Source: Onchidella celtica (lineage: Eukaryota > Mollusca > Gastropoda > Systellommatophora > Onchidiidae). Taken from it: a stretch of 64,000 bases of DNA. Below the pieces are notes generated by a model. That model worked only from the letters and a program-made list of their open reading frames with translations, was not told the DNA's origin and made no database searches. The position numbers were made by a program, and so were the translations under genes. Shown piece by piece: positions 10,610 to 21,313 of the stretch. Location of the stretch: contig OZ007579.1 of NCBI GenBank assembly GCA_963931925.1, forward strand, positions 49,013,174 through 49,077,173, given 5' to 3'. The number at the start of each line of letters is the position of its first letter. Position 1 is the first letter of the stretch.

Positions 10610-12100
10610 TTAGCTGCTACAGTGGATGTCACGACAAAATCTCCACCCAATCCTGTCCTTAGCTTTCCTAGTTAGTTCACTTATTTCCAGCTGGCTGACT
10701 TTCTTGATGTTATCGTGATATGTAATGGGTGGTCTTCCTTGTTTTCTCTTTGTTTCTGTCTTTCCTTGAAGGATTGATATCATAAGGGCCGTGCTTTTGT
10801 TTCGGGCCGCGTGGCCGATGTATGCAAGTCTTCTTTTATTTATTTCAGGTGTTATTCTTCTGGTGGTGCCAAGCTGTTCTAAGATGCTTGTATTTGTTCT
10901 CCTTTCTGTCCAACTTATTCTGAGTAGCCTTCTGTAAAGCCACATTTCAGCTGCCTCCAATCTTGTTATGTCTGCCTTTTTGAGTGTCCAGGCTTCACAA
11001 CCATATAGTAGGACTGGCCAGATCAAGCACTTAAGTATGTTCACTTTGAGGTCCGTTGGTGTGCCTCTATCCTTCCAAATGCTGTTTAGTTGAACCATTT
11101 TGTGTTTTGCCATTCCTATCCTTGTTTTTATGTCCTTTGAGCAGCTTCCATCTTGCGATTTATGTGATCCTAGGTATTTGAAATCAGTCACTTTTTCTAG
11201 TGCTGTTTTGTTTACTAGTATCTCCTGGTGTTCATGGTGCCCTGTTCCAGTATGCACGACTTTCGTTTTCTTAGCATTTAGGTGTAGGCCTGCTGTCTTG
11301 CCCGCTTCATCCACTCTGTGCAACACTCTTTTCATGCTGGTGATGTTATCTGACATAAGAGCTGTGTCATCAGCGTAGCGAAGGTTTGTGATGTTTCGGC
11401 CTCCGATCTTTATTCCCATATCTTCTATGTCTGCGTTTCTCATGATCTGCTCAGTATAAATATTGAAAAGATGAGGTGAAAGTATGCAACCCTGTCTGAC
11501 TCCTTTGTCGATGTTGAAATATGGACAGTTCTCATTGTTCCATCTAATCGTTGCCTTTTGTTCGTGGTATAGTGCAGCGATGAGGGTCACAAGGTGTTTC
11601 GGGAATCCCATCTTAATCATTATATCGAACAGGTGATGGTGCCTAACGCTGTCGAACGTTTTGCTGTAGTCTATGAACGTGATGAAGGCTTCGTTTCCAT
11701 TGCTTCTTATCTGTTCAATCATTATTTGTAGTATGAAGAGCATGTCAGCGGTTCCTCTGTTGGTCCTGTAACCAGCTTGACATTCTGATAGTTCCTCTTC
11801 TACCTTAGATTTCATTCTGTTGAGTATGATGATGAGCAGGATTTTGCTGGTGTGACTGATGAGGGCGATGGTTCTATAATTTCCACAGTCTTTGACATTG
11901 CCGCTTTTGTATAGCATGACGAATTCTTGTAGCTTCCAGTCTGTTGGCCATTCATTTGTCTGCCAAATTTGGCAGATCATTTGGTGGAGTGCTTTTATTC
12001 CTGATTCGCTGGTATGTTTCAGGAGTTCACCTGGTATGTTGTCTAATCCAGGGGATTTTCCATTCTTTATTTGTTTTATTGCAGCCTGTACTTCCTCCAA
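10610..12100 (-). pseudogene. LINE1 reverse transcriptase and C-terminus
   Basis: 496-codon open frame. RT motifs in order: GKSPGLDNIPGELLKH, AFITFIDYSKTFDSVRH, GVRQGCILSPHLFN and LRYADDTALMSD. The C-terminal part (KYLGSHKSQDG, LLYGCEAWTL, GRPPITYHDN, DRIGWRFCRD) is the usual LINE tail. An additional piece of the same frame lies at 12203-12487 with in-frame stops between. Confidence 0.85.
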
Positions 12101-12556
12101 GAGAGGTTCTGGTTCTTTATCTATCTGTTGTGAGTCTGGTTGTTGGAGGTCCCTCGGGTCTGGTCAGATGTTGTCCGCAAACAGCATCTTGCCGTATTCG
12201 TGCTATCTTGAGAGCACATCTTTTGTGTTTGTCAGTGTTGTGCCTTCTTTGTTGTTCAGACTCAAGTTCTGTGGTTGGAAATCCCTCTTTTTTACTTTTC
12301 TTATTTGTTCAAACATTTCTTTTGACTTTCTTTGTGTATTACATTCTGTTATGTTTGCACACTCTCTTTCTAACCATGCATTCTTGTCTCTTCTGATCTT
12401 TGTTTGGATTTCCTTCTTCAGTGCATGATATTCATCTTGTTTACTAAGTTTTCTGGCTTTGCTCTTTATTTTTGCAAGCTCTATCACTTCTTCACTGATG
12501 TATGGTTTGGGAGTTTTCCTCGTTCTTTTCCCGAGTTTCGATTCAGCTGTTTCACT

Positions 12557-13661
12557 CTAAATTCTTTTCATGTCTTTCCACAGTGTATCTGGGTGTCTTT
12601 CTTCAGCTGACCACTCCTTGAGTAATGCTGAGAGACGGTTTTCTGTTTCGATCTGAAAAGCATTGCTGATTTCAGGGTCTTTCAGTTTGTCCGTGTCAAA
12701 TCTGGTGGTGGGTTTTGGCTTGCTCTTCCTATAGGCTTTCAATCTCAGCTTTGCTGTCACTAAAATGTGGTCAGTGTCACAGTCTGCCCCTGGCCTTGTC
12801 TTTGAGTTGAGCACAGTTGTTTTCCAGTTTTTGTCAATCAGGATGTAATCAATCTGGTTTCGGAGATTGCCTCCAGGGTTTATCCATGTGTATCTTCTTC
12901 GCATCGGGTGTTTAAAGAGAGTGTTCGTGATGCTCATTTCATTTGCATGGCAGAAAGATGCTAACATGTCTCCTCTGTCGTTTCGTTCTCCTAATCCATA
13001 GGGTCCTATCCCACATTCCAGATCCTCACCCTCTCCCACTTTGGCATTGAAATCTCCCATGATTATGCATATTTCTCTGCTTGGGATTTTGTCTGTTACT
13101 GATTGTAGGTCATTATAGAACAGCTCTATTTCTTCTTCTGTGCTCGCAGATGTGGGGGCGTATACTTGTATGATGTTCAGGGTCACGGGTTGGGTGTCAA
13201 GTTTCACAGTGACAATTCTATCACTTATAGCGTCATGGCTGCTAATGTTGTCTCGTAAGCGTCTGTCCAGTATAATTGCAACACCATTTATGCCGCGTTT
13301 GTTTCCGCTGTATACGATGGTGTGATCTTCTGTCCTGTTTGTCCCATCGTACTTCACTCAGTCCAGTGATTTTCATGCTGAGTTCCTTCAACTCCTCTAA
13401 CAGGAGTGTAAGTTTTCCCATTTGTTTCATGGTCCTAACATTCCAGGTGCCGATGTTGATGACACTTTTGCTTTTTCTTTTCTTTGAATAGGAGTATCTA
13501 CACCTCTGTTTCTTGCACTCACCGTCGGATACGCCAGTATCGTCATCACGGGTGCCTTCTGCAGTTGTGGATTCTCCCTCCCCAGTCGTTTTGGAGTCCC
13601 TACCCTCCCTGGGGGACTCAGAGGACACAGAACTACAACTTTCTTTCCTTTTGTGTGACAT
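12557..13661 (-). pseudogene. LINE1 endonuclease domain
   Basis: Two overlapping frames (13242-13661 and 12557-13357) encode one endonuclease split by a frame break at about 13.34 kb. Motifs: INIGTWNVRTM, SEVRWDK, then IMGDFNAKVG, NQIDYILIDK and DCDTDHILV, the expected N, E, D-x-N and S/T-D-H catalytic set of APE-like LINE endonucleases. The first ~60 residues are charged and serine-rich. Confidence 0.85.
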
Positions 13662-13920
13662 TTCATTGTAGTTTTTGGCAAGAAATTATTCCAGTGGTCT
13701 GCCATTGCTTTCTGAAAGCGCAGTGCACATACTGTGCATTGGTCCCGGCCATTGTTTCAAAAACGGAATCCTCTGCCCGCAACCACGAGAGACAAAAGCC
13801 GTGCTCAAAGATCCTTCGGTCGCCTTCCGTCCTCATCCATCCCCTGCTGCCAGGATTTCACCAGAGCCATGTTAGCCAGCGACGTTTCGGGGTGACCCGG
13901 GATGGCCTTCACGGCTAGCG

Positions 13921-14150
13921 TAGCGCCTTAGTGACACAAGGTCACACCGTACTTCGCCCGAACCCAGCAATCCCCTACTTTGTTCTGTTTCCACCTCCCG
14001 GGACGAGGACCCAGGGTTGGGCTTATGGGAGGTAGTCTTAGTTATTACCTAGTTAAGTTCACCTTTCGAGCATTTTCTCGACTCATGCCTTCCCCTTACG
14101 ATAATCATTTATATCGTTAAAATTGCAAATTTTAACTGGGGTGGGGGATG
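13921..14150 (+). other. Gypsy1 sequence before 3' LTR, with polypurine tract
   Basis: Resumed Gypsy1 non-coding sequence ending in GGGGTGGGGGATG at about 14138-14150, a purine-rich tract abutting the 3' LTR as expected of the plus-strand primer. Confidence 0.6.
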
Positions 14151-15390
14151 TGTCATGATTCGGATGTTGTTAAAACTCACGCAGAGAGTGAGTTGTTGTT
14201 GTTTTACCAGGGCCATGAGAAATTGGCTGGTGGCCTTGAACGGCCCTCGCGAATTATAGTTGGTGAGTAAATAAATGTAAAGTTAAACTGTTGGATTCAC
14301 GCTTGTCGGTTTTAATGTTCGTGATTAATAAGTAATGGAGTAGGGGTGAAACAAGGTGGGGATAGTTGACATTGTTAAGTATGACTAGACAAGTTTTTGC
14401 ACGTTAACTGGCTGGTAGAATAGTGCAGACGTATTATTACAATTAAAATGGTGGGAGGTTTCGGCCAATGAGATAGCTGAACTAATTGGGCCAGCGGACT
14501 AGCACTGCTGGGTAGTTAGATAGTATAAAACATCGTGTAACGTTCAGATTTATTGAATACAGACGAGCAGAAGCATCGTGTCGTGAAGTATCTCCGGTTG
14601 GCCAGTACCTGAACTGTGATTTGAAGACTAGAAGTCCTTGCTAACGGACTGACTGAGCTCTAGAAAGAAAGGTCTGAGTGGGCTGACCTTTGAAAGCCCA
14701 CGCTGCGCTATTTTGATGTTCGCGCCTACCAGTAGGCGTGACCAATGGTAATATATCTTATTTGTTCAAGCATAATAGAAGATCAGAGATAGAGAGAGAA
14801 CCACAGCCTCATAGGAAGTCTAAGGAAACCCCAGCTGGCACTCGACGACGAGTGGCCTGTGTTATAGAATTATTTCCATAGTATGATTGAAATAATATGG
14901 CACATTGTTGATGAATTGAATAATGATTGTGCATATATATAAATAGTTTTTTGCAACTGCGTACTTACCTGTAAGCCGAAGTGTGCTTCTGTAGGCTTGG
15001 AACGTACTGGGCTCTCCTAACATTCAAGCCCATGTGATTTAGGGAGAGTTGGCCTGGCGACTGGCCAGTGGCGACTCAACTGTCACTTTAAATTGATATT
15101 TAGTTTCGTATAATATACCTATTTGCTATTGATTGCAGTACATCCTATAAGGAAGCATAATTACATGAATATCATAGATTAAGTTAGTAATTAGAATTTA
15201 TTGCTTTGAACATACCTCTATTGTCTTTTGTTTTGTTTATTAATATTTATGTAAAACATGGCCTGACCGGCCTGACATATACAGATACTCTAGTTGTTTA
15301 ATACTTTTCTTGTGTGGTTGTGTCCGAGTGTGAGTTAGCTGCCTCTCGTGCAGTCGAATGCTCCCCAAGACCCTAACTCTGCACGTGACA
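14151..15390 (+). repeat. Gypsy1 3' LTR
   Basis: Starts TGTCATGATTCGG and ends CTGCACGTGACA, with a TGTCA/TGACA-type terminal inverted repeat. About 1 percent different from the 5' copy, mostly transitions. The right border meets the resumed GGAT microsatellite. Confidence 0.95.
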
Positions 15391-15491
15391 GATGGATGGA
15401 TGGATGGATGGACGGACAGATGGATGGATGGATGGATGGATGAATGGAGGGACGGATGGATGGATACAAGGATGGATGGATGGATGGATGA
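15391..15491 (+). repeat. GGAT microsatellite, right half
   Basis: GATGGATGGATGG array with occasional GACG and GAGG units, continuation of 2907-3154 beyond the retroelement. Confidence 0.9.
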
Positions 15492-15506
15492 GCAGATAAT
15501 TATAAC

Positions 15507-15630
15507 TGGTGATTTTTGACAAATGTAGCCCTGGAGTCTGTACCCACAATAATCAGCAGTCCAGGCGCCGAGACGAGCAGCCGCCCTCATACACTGGAGT
15601 CCCAGTGTAAGACTTGTTTTTAATTCATGT
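15507..15630 (-). CDS. Gene B exon: CTLD2 C-terminal part
   Basis: Acceptor CCTGTAG. It encodes [20 protein letters not shown] and LQGYICQKS, a textbook CTLD ending (C...W-x-x-x-x-C...Y-I-C). The donor is unclear. The only nearby GT after the final Cys is GTTATA, which gives phase 0, whereas the next exon found (2746-2900) needs phase 1. A GGAT array and the 12-kb retroelement begin about 110 bases downstream on the coding strand. Confidence 0.75.
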
Positions 15631-15654
15631 CTACAGGAACGAAAGAAAAATACC

Positions 15655-15990
15655 TTGAAAACAGAGAAAGAGAAAGAGAGAAAGAATAAGAGAGAGAGAG
15701 AGAGAGATGATGATGATAATGATGAAAATGGTGATGACAGTGATGATGATAATAATGATGATTCCTTGAGACTGATGAGGACCCTAACAACGATGATGAT
15801 AATGAAGAAGACGACAGCGATAGCGCTGATCATGATGATGATGACAATGATGACCACGACGTCAACGACAATGATGGTGATGTTGATGGTGTTGATGACG
15901 ACGACCTCGATGACATTGGTGATAATGTTCATGATGATGATGATGATTATGATGATGATGATGATGAATGTGACGACATCGACCACGACG
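15655..15990 (+). repeat. GA-rich and GAT-trinucleotide low-complexity tract
   Basis: GAGAGA run followed by degenerate GATGAT repeats to about 15970. It lies in the intron between gene B exons 16071-16173 and 15507-15630. The open frames on both strands (poly-Asp, poly-Ile/Val, poly-His) are repeat translations. Confidence 0.85.
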
Positions 15991-16070
15991 ATCGATAACT
16001 AGAACTAAGTCAATTGTGGCACCATGGAAAAAAAACCCCCAAAAATGACGCACGATAAGTAATAAATTAC

Positions 16071-16173
16071 CTGAAAAATGAGGGTTGTCCATTGATGAAT
16101 TGATGCTGATCTAAACCTTTGGGATCATACAGGCCGAGCCACCAGGAGTCCGATTCGTTGGTGGCTGTGTTGT
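16071..16173 (-). CDS. Gene B exon: CTLD2 core with WWLGL motif
   Basis: 103-bp exon, phase 1 to 2, acceptor GTCCAG and donor GTAATT. It encodes NTATNESDSWWLGLYDPKG and HQFINGQPSFF. The WLGL hydrophobic-core motif is diagnostic for C-type lectin-like folds. It joins the following exon through an Arg codon with no shift. Confidence 0.85.
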
Positions 16174-16481
16174 CTGGACACGGGAATACACGGTTAGTAG
16201 GTAGAAGAGGTATAACAAGTATACACTTTGACCCTTGTTTAAAATGCCTTTTGGCACTTATCAAGCTGTTTCACAGTTCCGATTTAATGTAACTCCAGAA
16301 TACTAATGTCGCAAATGCTTAACGTTGAATTACTCAGTTGTGCGAAACATGGAGTGAACAACCAGGAACTAAAGTCCCGCTTTGTTGCCGGTCTTTTTGC
16401 CCCTCCCCCCCCCTCCCCCGGCGTTTTTATGTGAACTAAAATGTCATGACCTTTTATAAGGATGATTACGAGTACCCTGAC

Positions 16482-16518
16482 CTGGATAGGGAGACCTTAG
16501 GAGAATAGATGACATTTT
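16482..16518 (-). CDS. Gene B exon: CTLD2, 37-bp micro-exon
   Basis: 37-bp exon, phase 0 to 1, acceptor TTTTGTTTTCAG and donor GTCAGG. It encodes KMSSILLRSPYP. This supplies the S-x-L-L step between the first CTLD cysteine and the WWLGL strand of the next exon. Identification depends on context. Confidence 0.55.
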
Positions 16519-16596
16519 CTGAAAACAAAAACAAAAACAAGAGACAATCCAAAATATTAAAGAATTACAATGAAAAAATAATCAAATATTTCATAC

Positions 16597-16657
16597 CTGT
16601 GCGAACGAATACGGTAAATCCCCTTTACATACTTTGTTCACAAACACGTTTTGCAGG
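16597..16657 (-). CDS. Gene B exon: CTLD2, first cysteine segment
   Basis: 61-bp exon, phase 2 to 0, donor GTATGA. It encodes LQNVFVNKVCKGDLPYSFAQ. With the following 37-bp exon this forms the C...S-x-L-L helix region of a CTLD. It is too short to recognise alone; support comes from phase agreement on both sides and the completed CTLD pattern. Confidence 0.6.
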
Positions 16658-17519
16658 CTTACAGCAACAATAAAGGGCAATAATGGAAATCTTTGCTATC
16701 GCCTCAGATCAGATCATCCTATCAATACCACAATGTTCCTGTGAGACGCTTGCGTGAGCGTGAGAGAATTAGGGAGACCCTCATTACTGAGTACAATGAG
16801 CAAATAAAGGCTGTCCCAGGCAGAGTTTGTTCACAAAATGGCTCTCAAGATATTACCCGTCAAGTTGTGAGGCCCCTTTTAATATTTTTTAACAATTTTT
16901 ATCATGGTTTTAACATCTCTTAATATAAACATTATCCTGCTCAAAATCCGACTTCCACCTCCCCGTGGTGAGCAGGGGGTAACACGTATCAAGACCGTTT
17001 CGATCAGCTGTTATTATTATATGCATTTAATTCTTACAAAATTCACCAGAAAAAAAAAAGCAAAGAAACAGTCTCAATAAGTGGCGAAAGGAAGAGGTTG
17101 ACTAGTCGTTAGAAAAAGTAAGTATGCCAAAAACCGGCTCAGTCTTCCAACAGCCTTCACGAGCTACCTTTAAAATTTTGAACAATATGATTAAAAATCT
17201 GGCTCAGTTTTCCGGTACCCATCTAGATCTGACATGCCTAATGATTTCCCATTACTGAAGACATTGGGAGATCCTATAACCTGATGAATTGGCATGGCTA
17301 TCGATTCACCTTCTACAAAAATGAAGAGAGATCCTGCAACCTGCTGAATTGGCAAGCCAATGTCAATAGATAAACTAATATAAGGAAATCAGAGGGCGGA
17401 GGCAGACTAATTGAGATAGGAATGCGGGGGGGGGGGGGGGGCAACTATTTCATTTCTTATCTCTGCTTCTGTAGGTAAAAAGAAATTTTTTAAAAAGTTA
17501 GAATTTTGTGAATACATAC

Positions 17520-17685
17520 TCTCGACAAGCGTAGTTCCCAAAAGTACCCACTGAACTGTTGAATGTGTTTATCCTGGAGCCATTCAGATGAGTGAAGCAT
17601 GGCTCAGAACTGTTCCAGCGGTATGTGTTGTCTGCGGTGATCTGAGATGCTTCAAGTGTTCGGCAGCCAAAGTAGGAGTCATGTC
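17520..17685 (-). CDS. Gene B exon: Cys-containing linker before CTLD2
   Basis: 166-bp exon, phase 1 to 2, acceptor CTCCACAG and donor GTATGT. It encodes HDSYFGCRTLEASQIT, SSEPCFTHLNGSRINTF and VGTFGNYACR with four NxS/T sites. The position before a CTLD parallels the fibrinogen-N-like exon at 1161-1292, which also precedes a CTLD, but I cannot assign a family. The YFGC start also recalls WSC domains. Confidence 0.6.
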
Positions 17686-18502
17686 CTGTGGAGGAACGAT
17701 CATCGCCGTCCATTTCACGTATTGCCGTATCAAAAATCTTCCATTTAACAAGAGGGCGCTTCAACGTTTTAGTGGGGGTAAGATTTTTTGGTATGGACAT
17801 CGGAAGAAGTATTATGGAAACCACACGAAAAAGTACACTTATTGCTTTAACATGCAACCTCATTTTTTCTTTCTTATTTTATTCAATTTCGTTCTTGGTT
17901 CAATTTTCTATCCTGTTACATATTTTTTTTTCCTGATGAAGATCAATCGATTGATAGCCTGGTTTATTTTTCCTTCTCCTTTGCGTTTATTATAATTATA
18001 TGTTTCTGTATTATTTTTTACGCAATGCTTTTTCGGGTTGCCATATCTTAAATGCGCACGCAAGGGTTTCAATATATAACTTCACCATATAAATATACTG
18101 CTGTTTCACTCGGAAAGAAAAGGGTCCCATTATGAGCAATGGTAAAGTAGGCGTAACTCAAAAGCACCAAATTATTGATAATGATCAGGCATGTGAGAGG
18201 GACGGAGATTTGATATTTAACATCTGTGAATAGACAATATATGTTCTTAAGTGAACGGTTGGCCTTATGTAAGCAGCAATGGAAGGCTGCAGGAAGTAGA
18301 ACTATTTCATTTTGTCAATACATCAGGCGCAACTTAAATGTCATTCGTTGTTTATTCTATACTAAACCTAAAGGTTATATCGATAGCATAGATTAACGAG
18401 GATTAAGCCCACCGGTGAGGGCAAAAACACAGTATGGTGCTCTATATCGGATACAGAGCGTGTTTTATATCAATTTCATTCAGACAGGAAATCAGAGAGA
18501 CG

Positions 18503-18504
<2 letters not shown>

Positions 18505-18597
<93 letters not shown>

Positions 18598-18663
18598 CTA
18601 GATAGCTAGATAGATAGATAGGTAGATAGATAGATAGATAGATTGATAGACAGATAGATAGCC

Positions 18664-18726
<63 letters not shown>

Positions 18727-18727
18727 C

Positions 18728-18797
<70 letters not shown>

Positions 18798-18812
18798 GTA
18801 GATAGGTAGATA
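18505..18812 (+). repeat. GATA microsatellite next to gene B donor
   Basis: About 75 GATA units with a few GACA, GCTA and GGTA variants. On the coding (minus) strand it starts within ten bases of the donor of exon 18820-18914. Confidence 0.95.
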
Positions 18813-18819
18813 ACCTTAC

Positions 18820-18914
18820 TCTGGCATGTAAAGTTAGTACCGGTAACTCCATCAGTCCAACTGCCGTCCACACAATGAGTATCAAGCTGAGTTATCTGCC
18901 CATAGCTGTGGCCA
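18820..18914 (-). CDS. Gene B exon: second sushi-like module, second part
   Basis: 95-bp exon, phase 2 to 1, acceptor TTACCAG and donor GTAAGG. It encodes GHSYGQITQLDTHCVDGSW and TGTNFTCQ, resembling the C-x-x-G-x-W...C end of a sushi domain. A long TATC microsatellite begins within about ten bases of the donor on the coding strand. Confidence 0.65.
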
Positions 18915-19200
18915 CTGGTAAGAGAACATCACAAGTTATGTTGACACATTTGAAAAGGTTTGAATTACAAAGGTGAATGTAGATACAAGATATTGTTGTT
19001 GTGAGTAGTTTGAAAACAGCCCCCTGAGCTGCTGACAGCCGAATGCTCCGCAGACCGGATTCTGGCGTGGAGATCATCAGGAGAGAATGCGTCGCTGTTT
19101 CGGGCTCTACCTCTCTACAGCTATTTTAATGACGCACCGAGCCCCCTCACTGATGTGAGGTCTCCTTGCCAGTTCGTCTGTGTGCCTCTACTGTCAACCG

Positions 19201-19497
19201 TCAGGACTCATTCCAGGTGGTATCCTCTCTCTTCAACCAGATCCAATGGCTTGCTCTTTCTACGGTCTTTTGTAGATCTTTCCTCATGGCATTTCCTTTC
19301 TTTGGGCCAAGTCCAGCCACTCTCATCCACCTGCTGACGCTGTCTGCAATGAAGCCTCTACACCCGACCTCGACTGGGAAATGCGATACCTTCCATCCCG
19401 CCTCCGCGCACTCTTCGACAAGAGCTTCGTAGCGGCTCTCCTTCCTCTCGTGTGCTAGTTTTAGGTGGCAGTTTACATGGTCTTCTTGATTGTTCAA
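19201..19497 (-). pseudogene. LINE ORF2 C-terminal remnant
   Basis: 98-codon frame with ALVEECAEAGWKVSHFPVEV, GCRGFIADSV and ERASHWIWLKRED. This EC...GW...P-V-E-V-G-C-R-G-F...A-S-x-W-x-W pattern is the C-terminal tail of some non-LTR retrotransposon RT proteins. No RT core is attached, so it is a fragment inside a gene B intron. Confidence 0.6.
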
Positions 19498-19904
19498 TAG
19501 AAATTTGATTATTTTCTGTACATAGTCTTAGAACTTACTTTGAAGGGTAAATAAATAAATTGGAATTTTACATTTCATTACCAAGTTTGAAAAGCGTACC
19601 GCTACAAAACTCACAAAACGTGCATTACTTTATGGGTAAACCCCCGCATGTTGTCGTTTTTGAAGGAGGTCGAGATTTACAGAATGACTTTGCAGTTTTT
19701 TTTGTTTTTGTTTGGTTTTGTCTATTATTTTGGTGCTGCTCTAGGAAAGCCCTTTACATGGGTCAAATTACACATTTTGAGATATACGAGAATTATGAAA
19801 GAGGGACATTTTCTATGTATTTTGCTTTTTATTTGAAATATAACAGAGGGGGGGGGAGGGGGGATTTATTTTTTTTACGCTCAAGTCTGTCGTTTCTTAA
19901 GTAC

Positions 19905-20025
19905 CCGTAACAAGTGGCGATTCTCCTGGATCCGCATGTATCGGGTGTCAGTCCACGCCCCGTGTCTTCACAGAACATGTTGCCTGGACAAGGCCCTTGT
20001 GATTTACAGGTTGGAGTGGAGGAAT
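19905..20025 (-). CDS. Gene B exon: second sushi-like module, first part
   Basis: 121-bp exon, phase 1 to 2, donor GTACTT. It encodes [17 protein letters not shown] and [13 protein letters not shown]. Six cysteines suggest a disulfide-rich module completed by the next exon. Its acceptor (ATCAACAG) is preceded immediately by the CTAT-strand of a microsatellite that fills nearly all of the 246-bp upstream intron. Confidence 0.65.
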
Positions 20026-20028
20026 CTG

Positions 20029-20243
<215 letters not shown>

Positions 20244-20271
20244 GGAGAGAAAGTATACATGCAATACCCAC

Positions 20272-20466
20272 ATCGACACTGGGGCGGACTGCCACTCCAA
20301 GTTCCATTGGCTATGCAAGTCTGAGTGACATTCTGACCTCTGTCCAAGGTCACACACGGTTCGTTCACACACGACCACGTGATCGTGGTGGTGTTTTTAC
20401 CACGGGAATCGATCAGAGTCATCGCTGTCAGTTCCACCATGTCGGGAACGGTAGGGAGAGAACATT
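20272..20466 (-). CDS. Gene B exon: sushi/CCP domain
   Basis: 195-bp exon, exactly 65 codons, phase 1 to 1, the usual layout of a single-exon sushi module. It begins [16 protein letters not shown], contains [18 protein letters not shown] and has the C...G-x-W...C end typical of CCP domains. Compared with the classic four-Cys module it has an additional Cys pair (WSCVNEPCV). It follows CTLD1 directly. Donor GTGGGT was chosen over a nearby GTATTG because only the former keeps the next exon open. Confidence 0.8.
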
Positions 20467-21313
20467 CTTGAAAGAAAAAAAGAACACTGTTAGAAAAGTA
20501 ATTTGATTTGTATGTTTGGAATTCATTCAATCAACGCACAGTAAGAGTATAATATCCGACGTACTGATGTGAGCTGTGGGGATCGAAGCAAGGCTTGGAG
20601 CTAGTCTTCGCTCCATACAACTTTTTCTGTTTGCCACATTTTGTCTTCGTCTTACAGTGTGGGTCTAATAAATGAACCCAGCAGCAACTAAAAACGTTTG
20701 TAATTATTTAATTTTTGGGATTTTTCCAGAAATAAGATATTTCCAGTTTCCAAATCTGAATGGAAAATGAGTGGAGGGTAGTTCAATAAGAAACGTTTTT
20801 AACTCCGTTTTTGGTATTGGTCATGTTATAAATTTTACGAAAAGGAGTGAAAGCACTGCATTTACTCTGGTCCATGTAAATATAAAATTGATTCATGAAT
20901 ATATGATCAACCGCCTGGCTTTACTGAGACAAATTACCATCTTAGTTCTTCTTTGCTGTATCTCCACTTTCTTAAAAAAAAAAAATGGAGATATTTTAGT
21001 ACGTCGAAAAGGTAAAACAGATGCACACTTTAACACTTGTTAAAATTGTAATGTGGAACTTATCATTGTTTCACAGTTCCTATTTATTCTAACTTCTTAC
21101 CATAATACTAAAGCCTCATAGAATTTCTGAGGTGTTCAAAAAGTGGACTTGGAACAAGCAAGAGCTAAGGTCACGAAATGATATTTTTCAAGTTAGAGTA
21201 GGCTCAAATACCTGGCTAAGTACTCGATGAAATGCTCGTGATGAATACCAGATTTGTTTAGGCTCACCAGTAAGTCATTCTTGATTGTAAATCTAAGATG
21301 GATATACTCTCAC

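Larger units (their letters stand above)
10594..13920 (-). mobile_element. LINE1: RTE/BovB-like non-LTR retrotransposon nested in Gypsy1
   Basis: Minus-strand LINE with an apurinic-type endonuclease, then RT with RYADDTALMS, then a C-terminal region, inserted antisense in Gypsy1. GVRQGCILSP and IGGRNITNLRYADD are typical of RTE/BovB-type RTs. It is decayed: one frame break near 13.34 kb and in-frame stops near 12557, 12203 and 12165. Edges are approximate. Confidence 0.8.
3155..15390 (+). mobile_element. Gypsy1: Gmr1-like Ty3/Gypsy LTR retrotransposon with nested LINE
   Basis: Two direct 1240-bp LTRs flank a long leader, gag, and a pol whose domain order is zinc knuckle, protease, integrase, RT, RNase H. 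Integrase before RT is the order known for Gmr1-type Gypsy elements, unlike normal Ty3/Gypsy. The LTRs differ at about 13 of 1234 compared sites by my count. Coding lesions are a frame break at about 6425 and in-frame stops at 8431-8433 and 8920-8922. An antisense LINE sits between RNase H and the 3' polypurine tract. No clear target duplication is visible because the target is a microsatellite. Confidence 0.9.

Noticed and set aside
11892-12428. Plus-strand frames over 11.1-13.5 kb
   Set aside because: Antisense shadows of the LINE1 endonuclease and RT.
15655-16002. Acidic, His-rich or Ile-rich frames over the GAT tract
   Set aside because: Low-complexity trinucleotide repeat translated in different frames; no domain.
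16693-16923. Plus-strand frame with PVRRLRERERIRETLITEYN
   Set aside because: No start context, splice support or family; may be a degraded element piece. Not annotated.
17210-17370. Minus-strand open stretch with an imperfect ~68-bp duplication (LPIQQVAGS / MPIHQVIGS)
   Set aside because: Looks like a local tandem duplication; no acceptor and donor that fit gene B phases.
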